Assembly: GCA_037447655.1 (NCBI GenBank)
Contig: JBBHKE010001178.1
Coordinates: forward strand, 122,001-186,000
DNA length: 64,000 nt
DNA from: Zygnema cylindricum
Taxonomy: Eukaryota; Streptophyta; Zygnematophyceae; Zygnematales; Zygnemataceae
Reading direction: 5' to 3'
Every line of letters starts with the position of its first letter. Within the stretch, counting starts at the first letter, position 1. Position numbers and translations under genes: made by a program. The notes under the pieces were generated by a model. It was not told the DNA's origin. It saw only the letters and a list, made by a program, of their open reading frames with translations, and searched no databases. Shown in pieces: positions 43,036 to 54,999 of the stretch.

Positions 43036-45484
43036 TCCCTCAATTCGTTCACTCCCTCCCTCCATTCCTACGCTCCCTCTCTCAATTCCCTCCCTCCATC
43101 CCTCCCTCCCTCTATTCTCTCACTCCCTCCCTACATTCCCACCCTCTATTCCCTTCCTCCCCCCTTTCACTCCCTCCCATAATTCCCTCACTCTCTCCCT
43201 TCATTCGTTGACTACGTCCATTAACTCCCTCCCGCCATTCCCTCACTCCCTCCCAACATTCCCTCCCTCCCTCCCTCCATTCCCTCTCTCCGTCCCTCCA
43301 TTCCCTCGCTGCCTCCCTCCGTTCCCCCCCTCCCTCCATTCCCCCTTCACCCCCTTCGCCATTCTCTCACTCCCTCCCATCGTTCCCTCCCTCCATTCCC
43401 TCACTCTCTCCCATCGTTCCCTCCCTCCCTCCCTCCCTCTATTCCGTCACTCTCTCCCTCCATTCCCTCTATCCCTCTATCCGTTCCCTCCCTCCCTCCC
43501 TACGTTCCCTCACACCCTCCCTCTTTTCACTTCCTCTTTCCATTCCCTTACTCTCTCCCTCCATTCCCTCCATCCCTCTATCCGTTCCCTCCCTCCCTCC
43601 CTCCGTTCCCTCACACCCTCCTTCCTTTTAACTTCCTCCCTCCATTCCCTCACTCCTTGTGCCCCTTCACTCCCTCCCTCTATTCTTTTCCACTAGTCAC
43701 CCCCTCCCTCTATTCCCTCACTCCCTCCCTTCATTCTCTGACTCTTTCCGTTTCCCTACTCCCTCCCTCCATTCCCTCCCCCTATTCCCTCCCTCCCTCC
43801 ATTCCCTCCCTCTATTCCCTCACTCTCTTCCTCCAACCACTAACTCCCTCCCTTCACTCCCTCCAGCCATTCCCTCACTCCCTTCCAACACTTCCTCCTT
43901 CCCTCCCTCCATTTACTCCCTTCCTCATTACATTCCTCCCTCTCTCCGTTCCCTCCATCCTAGCGCTCCCTCCATCCCTCCCTCCATTCCCTCACGCCCT
44001 CCCTCCCTTCACTCCCTTTCTCACTTCACTCCCTCCCTCCCTTCAACCCCTCCCTCCATTCCCTCCCTCAATTCCCTCTCTCCATCCCCTTACTCTCTCC
44101 CTCTATTCCTTCACTCAATCCCTCCACTCTTTGGCGTCCTCCCTTCATTCCCTCCCTCCACTCGTTCACTCCCTCCCTCTCTTCACTCCCTCCCTCCAAT
44201 CCCTCCCGCTATTCCCTCCCTCCATCCCACTACTCCCTCCCTCCTTTCTCTTAGTCACTCCATCACTCCCTCCCTCCGTTCACTCACTCCCTCCCTCCAT
44301 TCGCTCGCTCAGTTCCCTCCCTCAGTTCCCTCCCTCAGTTCCCTCCCTCCATCACCTCACTCTCTCCCTCTATTTCCTCACTCCCTCCCTCTATCCTCTA
44401 ACTCCCTCCCTTCACTCCCTCCCTCCATTCCCTCACTCCCTCTCTCCTTTCACTCCCTCCCTCCCTTCATTCACTCCGTCCCTCCATTCCCTCACTCCCC
44501 CCTCCATTCCCTCACTCCCTTCCTCCATTCTCTCGCTCTCTCCTTTCCCTCCCTCCCTCCCTCCCATTCTCCATCCCTTCCCTCCCTTTGCAACCTTCCT
44601 CCGTTCCCTCACTCCCTCCCTTCGCTCCTTCGCTCCCTCCCACCGTTCCCTAGCTCCCTCACTCCCTCGCTCCCTCCCTCCTCCCTCGCTCCCAACTTTA
44701 GCACCCTCACTCCCTCGCTCCCTCCCCTCTCTCCCTTGCTCTTTCTCCTCACTCCCTTCCCTTCCTCCCTCGCTCCCTCCCCTCCCTCCCTCCTCTCGAT
44801 CCCTCGCACCCTCCCCTCGCTCCCTCCATCCCTCCTTCCCGTTGTTTCTTCCCTCCCCCTTCCCTTGCTCCCTCCCTCCCTTTCTCCCCTCGCTCCCTCC
44901 CTCCCTTTCTCCCCTCGCTCCCTCCCTCCCTCCCCTCGCCCACTCCCCCCCTCCGTTTCTCCCTCCCCTGCTCCCTTACAACCCTACGCTCCCGCTCTAC
45001 ATCCCTTCGCTCCCTCCCTCCATCCCCTCGCTTCCTCTCTCCCTACCTCTCTCCTTTCCCTCCGTCCTTCCCTCCATTCCCACCCTTCCTCCATTTATTC
45101 CTACACTCACTCCCTCCATCCCCTCACTCTCCCCCTCACTCTCCCCTTCCATTCCCTCACTCCCTCCCTCCAATCCCATCCTCCCTCCCTCCATTCCCTC
45201 TCTCCCACAATCTATTCCCTCCCTCCCTCTATCCTTTCATTTCCTCCCTCCATTCCCACACTCCCTCCCTCCATCCCGACACTCCCTCATTCCATTCCCA
45301 CACTCTTTCCCTCCATTCCCACACTCCCTCCCTCCATTCCCCTCACTCCCTCTCTCCATTTCCTCACTCCCTCCCTCCTTTCACTCCCTCTCTCAATTCA
45401 GTGCTTTTCCTCTATCCCTCCCTTCCTTCCTTTCCCTCCCTCCATTCCCTCCCTCCCTCCTTGCCTCCCTCTATTCACTCTACT
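43036..45484. repeat. Pyrimidine satellite, about 2.45 kb
   Basis: A continuous array built from CCCTCC, CCATTCCCTCACT and similar words, with the plus strand over 95% pyrimidine in most places. The repeat unit is loosely 20 bp and highly variable. It keeps two long frames open (609 and 621 codons of Ser/Pro/Leu/Phe), which are products of the repeat. Confidence 0.95.
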
Positions 45485-47417
45485 AGCAATGAGCGTTGTG
45501 GGTGCTGGTTTGCAAAATTTATAGTTCCATAATATTTGTCGTATTAGAAATATGGTGATCACACAAGCTTCATGTCGAGGGCGAATCTTAAAGCTTTATT
45601 TGTAACTTATGACTTTATACTTGTTTACTAAAAAAAAAGGAGCTTTACCAAGAAAGTTTATATGGGGAACTATCTTCTGTATAGTTTATTTGTTGAAGGC
45701 ATCGTCTCTCTCAACCGACACAATTCACATTTGACAGCCATAGTACAAAAAAGACCATTCACATTGGAAATGAAACACCTTTGAACGCAATTCACTTTAT
45801 CTTCATGAAATGAAAAAAAAACTATAATAATAGAGAGGATTCATAAACCCTAAAAACTTATATGTCGGCTTCTTCACAGCACTATTAAAGGCTATTGATA
45901 TTTGTGTATTTTCTAGGTCTGAATTACGATAGAAAAAGGCAGAGGCGGTCTGCCTCTTACTTCCCTCTCCAAGCCCCCACACTTGTTGTAGTCACTGAAG
46001 GCTGGATAGGGAGATAGATCTATGGTTGCCTAGGCTCTCTAGAGAAGACAAGGGGTAAATTAGGTAGATTTACCAAAAAGGTGCTTGACGGACCGAGGAA
46101 TTGATCCTTAGGTAGATTTACCAAAAAGGTGCTTGACGGACTGAAGAATTGATCCTGGTACCCTAGGGTCTGTCAAACCACCCGTACGGTTTAATATTAA
46201 TCTAAATAGTTACAAATAGAGGTTTCCATTTAACTAGATTACGGGTTTATAGGGCATAGAAACAGTTGTTCTTTAAGTACCGGACGAAAAAAATAGTACG
46301 GACATTTGTTTTGACATTTCATATTAAATAACGATATAAATCGGACGGCCATGTTTAGCGCCGGCTTCGCGGAAAGAACAATTTGGCGGTTTGCGGACGT
46401 CGTCACACCGGATGACACATGGTAACATCATACGGGTTTACGAAATCTTCGAAACGGAAAACGACAAATTTGGATGTGACAAATGTTTAATTGTGGCTGT
46501 GTCGTACAATGTCCGAACAAAGATTACTCCGGCAGCTGTACTTTCATGTACGGTACAGTCTTGTAATTGGTCATTATTAAATGTCAGACTTCATCGACGG
46601 CCAGGGTGCGAGCCGGAATTCTGGAATGGCCACCTTCGCGTTTTTTGGCGTGGCATGACCTGGCACCACTTGGCAAGATAAAATTGGGAAGCGCGAATCT
46701 CGGGGAGCTTACGGACGAATCCGGAGGAGACAGGCGTCCATTTAGTGGTCTAGACGTACACATGCCGTATAGAAAGGACATCGGCCGTAGTACCTTTTTG
46801 TACAGTAGAGTCATGTGATTGGTTTGTACCTCAATACCATGGGCCTTAGAGAGGGTTTTTAGGACTTAGATTATTTTGGTAGATAGTTGTTTTGGTAGAT
46901 AGCCGCCTCTCCCAAAAAGCATCTTGTATAAAAAAAAGCAAACTTTGGCCAACCATAACTATCAACTCAGTTAACCAAATTCAGTGATTCTTATTGTTGC
47001 GAACTCAAGGGAGTCCAAGCTACACAGGGGTGTAGTGGGTCAGAGTTTGTCTGCCAGGGTGGCTACATTGCTAAGGGAAATTCAAAGTGGGGAATGTTTT
47101 CCAAAACCTATATTCTAACTTTGCATTCTTTGGTGGAATTGAGCACACATAAAGTCTTATTTCACAAGGGTGAAGCTGTAATGGGGTTCTGATTGTAAAG
47201 GGGCCAATCATTTGGGTTTATATAAACTTGGTGCCGACACTATCTAGATTAGCTTCTTTGGATCTGCAAATTGTGCATGGCAATGGAGCCCATAGAAGTT
47301 CAAGGGCAATAAGTCACCTCGTCATCCTCATGTCCAATGATAGCTGGCCACCAGGTGATGACGTAAGCAACGTACTCATTCTCGTCAATATCCCAAGCAC
47401 AATAAACTTGAATGGTT
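45485..47417. other. Intergenic, no gene recognised
   Basis: Contains a local tandem duplication of a 49-bp unit around 46068-46157 (GGTAGATTTACCAAAAAGGT twice) and a GTAC-rich block at 46.2-46.85 kb. No coding or RNA gene signature seen. Confidence 0.5.
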
Positions 47418-48953
47418 CCCTCTTCTTCTTTTTTTTAACTTTTTTCCAATTGACAAAACATTTTTAAACTCGAGGTAGGTCTCGGTGATGTAGTATGTTG
47501 GCATGTGGTTTCTGACATCATTTCTGTTCTTTCCTTTTTGAATTATTGTTTTCCTTTTTGAATTATTGTCTTCCTTGTTGAATTATTGTCTTCCTTGTTG
47601 AATTATTGTCTTCCTTGTTGAATTGTTGTCTTCATTTTTGAATTGTTGTCTTCATTTTTGAATTATCGTCTTCCTTTTCAAATTATCGTCTTCCTTTTCG
47701 AATTATCGTCTTCCTTTTCGAATTATCGTCTTCCTTTTCGAATTATTGTTTTCCTTTTGGAATTATTGTCTTCCTTTTTAAATTATTGTTTTCCTTTTCG
47801 AATTATTGTTTTCCTTTTGGAATTATTGTTTTCCTTTTTTTAATTATTGTTTTCCCTTTTTCTACTAATACTTGTCGCATGTCTGTGTTGTATCTCTTTT
47901 TACATATAGTTCGCGTTCCATTTTTTTTCCAATTTGTTTCTCATTACATAAGGTATCTCTCTGCTCAAATAATATTTTATTGATTTAATTTTATTTTAAC
48001 TTTAGAGTATTACAATAAGATTGACGATAAACAAGCGATGGTAAACCATCTGAATATATAGAAACAAAATTAAAAAACAAGACAGAACCAAAATTGACAG
48101 TGATAAAATATACACAAGTAATTAAACTAAAAACGGAAAATAAAATATGAAAGAAACACACAGAAAAAATGCAAAGTAATGAAAGATGCGGAAAAAGAGT
48201 GAGCACAAAAACAAGAAGCTAGGTGGAAAACTACCAAATAATTCCTTAACAATTGTAACATTTTGTAAAAGATTAACGTGTTTATATTAATAATGGTTTA
48301 GTCAACGAGTCAACAATTCAGTCAACGGGTGACAGAAGAAACAAAAGGAAAAACAAAAAGTTGGAAAAAAAAATGGAAGTTGAGGATTACAGTGGATCAT
48401 GTGTACGGTCCATAGCTGTTAATGTAGTTTTTTGAAACATACTTTTTTTTTATAAAAAATAATGTGGATTGAGCAACGATGAAAAAAGATGCAAATAGAG
48501 AAAAAAACAACCGTAAAGCTCTTAAACACTACACCACGTGCGTCTCCCTCTCCCTCTTCCTCTCCCCCCTTCAGTTTTTTTTTTTTTGTGAAACAAACTG
48601 AAATTATTCTACATATCCGATATCTATTTGTACCATCTCTCCCCCTCCCTCTCCCTCCCCCCCTTTAGTTTCGACTCAATCTTCTCCATAAAAAACAAAT
48701 TTTCCATTTTTCCTTCTCAACTAAAAAAGAAAAAAAAAGTTCAAAAGGTTTCATAAACTCCATATTTCATATGATTTCAAAACCCATTAATCATTATCAT
48801 TGTTTTCATAATTTACTTTATTTAGTTTCGGGTGACCGGATACGAATCTCCACAAAAGAATCACTATCTTCCTTCTCCATCCTCTCTTCCTCTCCTCTCT
48901 CTCCCCTCTCTCCACTCTCTCCTCCCTCTCCTCTCCCTCCCCTCGCTCATTTT
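47418..48953. repeat. Duplicated segment, copy B (5' part)
   Basis: Direct copy of 35880-37830, clearly diverged. It includes a minisatellite expansion at 47535-47840 not present in copy A, and ends where a copia retrotransposon has inserted at 48954. The match resumes at 54483. Confidence 0.85.
47535..47840. repeat. 20-bp minisatellite
   Basis: About 15 tandem units of TTTTCGAATTATTGTCTTCC and close variants. Copy A has only about one unit at the matching place (near 35998-36030), so the array expanded in copy B. Confidence 0.9.
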
Positions 48954-49096
48954 TGAAGGATCTTACGCAATAGACATTCACTCTAATAAATTTACAAAAC
49001 ATAAAACATTACACAACGGAAGCTTTTAAAAGACAAGAGGAATATTCAGCCAAAAATATATATAAGTGATCTTGGCGAAACGACAATATCCCAACA
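48954..49096 (-). repeat. 3' LTR of the copia element (internally deleted)
   Basis: Shares its two ends with the 653-bp 5' LTR but jumps from AAGTGATCTTGG directly to CGAAACGACAATATCCC, losing about 500 bp. Over the shared part roughly one base in ten differs, which indicates an old insertion. Confidence 0.85.
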
Positions 49097-49458
49097 ATCC
49101 CACTCTTATTGTCGAAATCGCCAAAACTTCTCAACATAATCCAAGTTTCGATCGCCCTCTCTCAAATACATCATGCGTGGCAGCTTTCGTCAACAAATCT
49201 GCCGCTTTTTTTTTGTCGGTACGTACGAAAATAAAATCTTGTTCGCCGTGACCAAATCTCTTACAAAATGCCATTTAATCTTGATGTGTTATGTCCTCTT
49301 GTGAAACACTCGATTTTTTGCCAACGCCATCGAACTCATACTGTCAGAATAAAACGTCATACAAAAAGTAGGAATGCTTAACTTACGTAACATCTCCTTA
49401 ATCGAAATCGAAGCCTTAGATGCATGACACGTAGCCATATACTCAAATTATGTGGAAC

Positions 49459-49959
49459 TCAACTCAACCATAGGTTGAAGCCTAAAACTCCACGAGATTG
49501 CGGCTCCTCCAAAAATAAATGCGTACCCTGACGTGGACTTACTTGAATCAAAGTCTCCGCCTCAATCCGCGTCACAATACCCAACACACTCAGAATAATT
49601 TTTGTAGAAGTGAATAAAAGTCCAAGATCAATCGTACTAACTAAATATCGAAAGATACGTCGTACGACCTCCCAATGCGCCTTCTTTGGCTCGTGACAAT
49701 AACGGCTGACGATGGAAACCGTGGCCGAAATATCTGGACGAGTACCAACGCTGAGGTACATAAGTGAACCAACCGCCTCTTGATATGGTACGTCGACAAA
49801 ATCTTCTTCCTCAAATTTGTTAATGTGTAGATTTGCATCCAATGGCGTAGAAAGTGGTTTCGCGTCTGTCATACCAAATCTCTCCAAAATCTCCTTACAA
49901 TATTGAGATTGACTCAATTTAATGTTCACCTCTTTGTCGCGTATCACTTCAATCCCCAA
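49459..49959 (-). pseudogene. Copia RNase H region (broken)
   Basis: The frame includes LSQSQYCKEILERFGM, VGSLMYLSVGTRPDIS and VVRRIFRYL, the connection/RNase H start of copia polyproteins. The end of the frame lacks the usual YSDADWAG-type RNase H block, so it is frameshifted or eroded. Confidence 0.75.
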
Positions 49960-49974
49960 AATATATTGTACCTT

Positions 49975-50577
49975 TCAAAAATCTGTTACTTTGAAATGTA
50001 ATCCAAGGTAATGTTTAAACTCATTAATACGCTCCAACTTGACGCATGCCATCAAGAAATTATCCACATAAACAGAAAAGATGATTTGGTCAACTCTCTC
50101 ACCTTTCACGTAAAATCTAGAATCGGGCGTCGTCCGTACAAATCCGAATTTCAATAGTACTTGATAAAGTCTCAAATACCACGTGCGCCGCGCCTGTTTG
50201 AAACCAAATAATAACTTTCGCAAACGCCATACATTTCCTTCCTGCAAAAGAGACACGCCTTTCGGTACCTTCATGTATACCTCTTCCTCCAACTCACCAT
50301 TTAAAAATGCAGTTTCCACGTCCATTTGATGGACGTGCTTCTTCCCCATCGCTGCAATTGCAATAATAATCCGTAGTGAGTCAAACTTCACCACGGGAGC
50401 ATAAGTCTCCTTAAAATCGATTCCCTCAAGTTGTTGGAATCCCTTACAAACAAGCCTCGCCTTGTAATTAATAATTTCACCCAAAGCACCAGTCTTAGTC
50501 TTAAATACCCACTTTGCATCTATCGTTTTTTTCCCCTTCGGTAATTTTACTTCCTCAAAAGTTTGATTATCAACCAC
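49975..50577 (-). pseudogene. Copia reverse transcriptase (broken)
   Basis: Recognised by ARLVCKGFQQLEGIDF, ETYAPVVKFDSLR, QMDVETAFLNGELEEEVYM and FGFKQARRTWY. The catalytic box reads SVYVDNFL where copia elements have YVDD, so the second catalytic aspartate is replaced by asparagine. A frame break separates it from RNase H. Confidence 0.85.
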
Positions 50578-51051
50578 AGATTTACATTCTTTCTCCCACG
50601 TCGGTTTCCACTTACTCTCCTAATCGGCCGACCTCCTAGCCTCGACATAATATTCAGGGTCGCCGGTCATGTTTTCTTTCAGTGATTGCTATAAAAAAAA
50701 ATCCGTCTCCTTAACATCGAAAAATAAATAATGCGAATTTGATGCATTTTCCCTTTTTCGATCATAAGTGAGTTTCTCCGGTTTCTTCCCTTTTGTACTC
50801 CAAGAGCTTCTTCTAATAACTTGCTCCTCCTCCTTCTCCTCTTTCTCTTCCTCGGATTCAATTTCAATTTCCTTCTCACTCGATTTAGAGCTTTGAGATT
50901 TCCGAATGTTCGAAGGCACTCGGGAATCCAAAGATCTTTCAAATTCAATTTCAACGGATTTCCCCAATTTCTTTTTCTCAATTTTTACCTTCGGTTCCTC
51001 ATCGGATTGCGAATCCCCAATGTACGGAAAACTCTCAATTTCACTTTCCTC

Positions 51052-51930
51052 CTAAAAATCCAAAATTTCCTTAAATTTCCCAACGGAATTCATGGCGGAT
51101 TTGAGATCCTCATGAAAATCCACATTATGAGATTCCTCCACAATGTGACGAGTCGGATCATACACGCGGTACAAATTCCCCTTCGCACTATAACCAATAA
51201 AAATTCTTGGCCAACACCTTGGTGCAAATTTCCCTTTCCTCTTAGTTGATTCCACATAAATCGTAGCATGCCCTCCCCAAATTCTCAAATGATGAACTGT
51301 GGGCTTTCTACCACTCCATAACTCCTCCGGTGTTTTACTTCTAGAAACCGAAGTGAGTCTTCGGTTACAAATGTAATTTGCCGTAAGAATGGCGTCTCCC
51401 CACAAAAACATCTCTCGTCCGGAGCTATGAACCATCACACGGACCATTTCTTGTAAGGTACAATTCTTCCTCTCGACCACTTTATTTGACTCCGGAGAAT
51501 AAGGCGTCGTAAATTGATGCCTTATCCCCCACTCTTTACAATACCCCTCAAAAACAACAAACTCCCCTCCATTGTCCGACCGAATGGACTTATGTTTCTT
51601 ATCAATTTGCCTTTCGGCCATTACCTGCCATTCTCTAAATTTTTCAGATGCATCCGATTTCTTTTTCAATAAATACACCCATGACTTCCGAGAGAAGTCA
51701 TCAACAATCACCAAATTATACTTATTACCTCCAATTGTCTCGGGTTTAATATGTCCACAAAGATTGATGTGAACAACCTCCAAAGGACTTTGAGTTCGTT
51801 GCTTGATGTCTTTATTCATATGGGATTTCCGAATTTGACGTCCTTGACTACATCCTCCACATTCGTTCACTTTCTCACCGGATGCGAGGGCCAAACCCCT
51901 CACCAAAGAGTGACGAATCATCTTCTTCAA
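51052..51930 (-). pseudogene. Copia integrase
   Basis: Holds CGGCSQGRQ, the catalytic aspartates in NLVIVDDFSRKSWVYLL and IRSDNGGEF, the glutamate in ESNKVVERKN, and the chromatin-proximal VHHLRIWGGHA and PRIFIGYS motifs. It ends at a stop before the reverse transcriptase, with a K/E-rich connecting frame (50679-50981) between. Confidence 0.85.
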
Positions 51931-52450
51931 AGAAACTTACCGCGGATATCTGACACATCTGGTGATGCCATAAGGTAAGATCACCTTTCAACTCCGAAAT
52001 TTGATGTGAAATTCCCTCGGTGGGAACTTTGGATTTCGGCCTCCTCCCTAAGAGCCGACTATGATTCGCATCCGTTACAACCTTTTCTCCAATTACATTC
52101 CCCTTTACATTCCAAATCTCAATAGATTGATCACCTCTTGTAAGTAAGCTTACACCACTCTTTTGGATTTGTGGAACGCTTAACAAATTAACCGAACCGT
52201 CCGGAATATAAAGAGTATTTTGTCGACGATACTCCGTTGATTTCTCTTTCCCATCATTATCCCATGAAAGGAGATCAAGCCGAACGGTGCCAACAGTACC
52301 AACTGAAATGACATGGCCGCTTACAATCGTAATAAACTTTGGAACCGTAAGTTCCCTCATGTCATCAAACAAGGTGGCATCCGTGCAAACATGATGAGAT
52401 GCCCCTGTATCAATGATCCACTTTTTCTCCAAATTTCGTCCACTACTCAC
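51875..52450 (-). pseudogene. Copia protease and GAG-pre-integrase region
   Basis: WIIDTGASHHVC carries the DTGA aspartic protease active site, followed by LYIPDGSVNLLSVPQ and a terminal GDLTLWHHQM that would lead into the integrase zinc finger. It overlaps the integrase frame by a frameshift. Confidence 0.85.
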
Positions 52451-53450
52451 CGAATCAAGGGTAAGGTTAAGAACCGGAAACTCATCGCCGGTTTCTTTAC
52501 CATAGTCAAAGTAATTTGAATTACCGTAACCACGGCCGCCGCCGCAGCCACCTCTTCGGCCGCCACCTCGGCCGCCTCTATCACCTCCTCTACCTCCTCT
52601 TCCCCTTCATAATCTCCACTCTTCGCATAACATTGAGGGCTCGTATACCCCCACTTAGCGCAAAATTGACATTGCTTGTCCTTATCCGGACAAGATGAAG
52701 ACAAATGTCCAAGCCGGTTACATCGGTAGCATATCACATTGGAAAGATCCGAACGGACCTTCGGTGGACAACCTTGCTCCTTCTTGTTGCCTCGGCCGCC
52801 ACGACCACCTCTCGGGCCACCTCCTCTACCACCCCCTCTACCACCGACATAATTAAGATCCGGGGTTTCGGAATTAGAACTCCTCCTCCACTTGAAGAAG
52901 CCGTGGGAGTTCCCTCCGACATTTTGATAAAATTGACGGTGAATCCGAAGGTGTTATCCGCCTTCGCTCATAAAATAGCTTTAAGATGCGAAAGCTTCTC
53001 CGGTAAAGTATTAAGAAAAACGCTTAACTTATCCGCATCCAATATAATTCGGCGATTGTTGATTAATTGCTCGAGTATAATATTGAAGCGCTTCATGGCA
53101 TCATCCATCAATTCATTTGACTTGATTTTAAAATTCATAAAGTCCGTATAAACATATTGGCCGTTGTTCTCAACGCCTTTCTCATATTGCTCTTCTAGTG
53201 CTTGCCAACACCAATGGGTTTTGCCGTGAGCGAGGAAAGGATCAAGCACGGAAGAAGTGCAATTCTTCATCAAACCGGTCGTTGCAGCAATATACTTCAA
53301 CCTCCATTGAGCACGTGCCTTACTCTCGAGTGGCATTTTCTCTTCTCCATTGACAATTCTCCAAAGCCTCTTGAGAATAAGTTGGCCTGAAATAAACTTT
53401 TTCCAAACGTCATAATTGGTGCCATTAAAGGCCACGGATTTCCCCGACAT
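52447..53450 (-). pseudogene. Copia gag with CCHC zinc knuckle (broken)
   Basis: The N-terminal part starts MSGKSVAFNGTNYDVWK and has WQALEEQYEKG and LNTLPEKLSHLKAI, as in plant copia gag (UBN2/DUF4219-like). The frame stops at 52968. A second frame (52737-52447) carries the nucleocapsid knuckle CYRCNRLGHLSSSC. An Ala/Glu/Val-rich repeat follows. Confidence 0.8.
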
Positions 53451-53829
53451 ACTATAATTTTCTTCGTTTTCCTATCCTTTGTTAAAATCGAACTCTTCTT
53501 CTTCTATCTTCGCTTTTCTGTTCCTAATCCTCTCTTTTCTCTCACTCTCATTAGCTCCTCCTCTAAAGGGACCCGTAGCCGAAAATGAAGTGTTTTCTTT
53601 GCTCTTATTCGGTTGAGTTTTGAAAAACGGGAATCTACATATCTTATAAGTGTATTAAACATTTCCTCGATTTTTCTCTCCGTGTTCTAGGTCTCCTCAA
53701 ATTGAGAACTCGAAAAACTGAACTCTCTTGCTCTCTCCGAAGTCGACATGAGGGAAAGAGTATTTCTATTCTTCTTCCTCCCCATGCGCTCTCTCTCTCT
53801 ATTTCCGAAGCACTAGCTTCGATACCAAT

Positions 53830-54482
53830 TGAAGGATCTTAAGCAAAAGACATTCACTCTAATAAATTCACAAAACATAAAACATTACACAGCGGAAGCT
53901 CATAAAAGATAAGAGGAATATTCACCCAAAAAGATTTATAAGTGTTCTTGGCCGAAGCCCTTTACATCATCTCTCTTCTCTTTTCTCTCTCTTCTCTCTC
54001 TTCTTCAAATAATCTCTACTCCAAGATTAATCATCTAAGATAGATTGATCAATACAATATCCAATCAATATACTCTACAGCGTACATTGTTGCCTATATA
54101 CTTGCTACTCTGCACTAAGAGACAAGAAGATAAGACAAGCAAGACTTAGCGTAGCGACGAAGTATGTCCCTAGCTAACTGTCGCACACTGCAATGAAGTT
54201 CCACGAAGGAAGGTGCACGCGCATTCTTCCTTCGAAACGACTAACTCCAAAAGTTGACTTTACACGTGTCGCTTCACGAACACACTTGCACACAAAATCA
54301 AACACCTGCGCACGCAAACAAAAGTCACGCGAAACGAAATAGTTCATTTTTATCCTGGTCAACAAAAGTACCGCCACGAAACGACGTTGTACATTTTGTG
54401 TGATGACGTGACACTTCACGTCCAACAAATAAATGTTGGTATGACGCTTCGCGAAATGCCGCGAAACGACAATATCCCAACA
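53830..54482 (-). repeat. 5' LTR of the copia element
   Basis: 653 bp, TG...CA in the element's orientation, beginning TGTTGGGATATTGTCG when read on the minus strand. A related LTR fragment follows the N gap at about 55000-55659. Confidence 0.88.
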
Positions 54483-54838
54483 CTTTTTCTCTCTTTCCTC
54501 CCCCTCTATATCCCAAATTGCTTTGTTCCAAGCAATCCACATTCACAATTATTATTCCATTTTGTATACTACTATTCTGATTAATATTATTACTATTAAT
54601 ATTATTATCAACACTATTATTATTATTACCATCACTATTATTATTATTATTATTACTATTATTATTATTATTATTATCATCACTATTATTATTATTATTA
54701 TTATTATTTTCTAAGACATAATTTAAATTGGGTCCAAAAATCAATGTACTTTTTGTTTATTTCTTCCATTTTGTACTGTAGCGATGTACGGCAGAGAGGA
54801 CAATAAATATTTATCCGTAGCCAAGCATCGATACAATC
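54483..54838 (-). pseudogene. RING-H2 ligase last exon, decayed duplicate
   Basis: Minus-strand homologue of 38169-37735. DCIDAWLR followed by YCPLCRTSL keeps the last cysteines of the RING. The acceptor preceding GATTGT reads AA where the intact copy has AG, a deletion shifts the frame after KMEE, and an (ATT)n expansion (54590-54710) follows. The first exon of this copy is not present before the N gap. Confidence 0.8.
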
Positions 54839-54973
54839 TTACAAAAAAAAACAAAAAATAGGATACTGTTCAAAAAAACATATAGGAAAAAAAATAATAA
54901 TAATAAATGTGAACTTATAACACAGGAGAGGATAAAAATTCAATTTTTTAAATTTTATTATAAAGTTGACAAT
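54483..54973. repeat. Duplicated segment, copy B (3' part)
   Basis: Continues the match to copy A (about 37840-38250) after the copia insertion, and runs to the N gap. Confidence 0.85.
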
Positions 54974-54983
54974 NNNNNNNNNN
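54974..54983. other. Assembly gap (10 N)
   Basis: Exactly ten N, the second contig join in the window. LTRs of the same family lie close on both sides, so repeat-induced breakage is likely. Confidence 0.99.
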
Positions 54984-54999
54984 AAATACTCGAAAGCGA

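Larger units (their letters stand above)
48954..54482 (-). mobile_element. Ty1/copia LTR retrotransposon, defective
   Basis: Coded on the minus strand. The 5' LTR is 53830-54482 (653 bp) and the 3' LTR is 48954-49096 (only 143 bp because of an internal deletion); both run TG...CA in the element's sense. Next to the 5' LTR the primer-binding site reads TGGTATCGAAGC, close to the initiator-Met tRNA site usual for copia. A purine tract (AAGAGTGGGAT) precedes the 3' LTR. The domain order gag, protease, integrase, reverse transcriptase, RNase H is that of copia. The frames are broken into at least six pieces, so it is inactive. It is inserted in the duplicated RING-gene segment; the flanks are (A/C)TTTT on each side. 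Confidence 0.93.

Noticed and set aside
43657-45524. Two overlapping frames of 609 and 621 codons
   Set aside because: Both are translations of the pyrimidine satellite (Ser/Pro/Leu repeats) in different frames; no start context, domain or codon structure.
47535-47840. CRISPR-like regular repeat
   Set aside because: Units are directly adjacent without unique spacers; it is a simple minisatellite in a eukaryotic genome.
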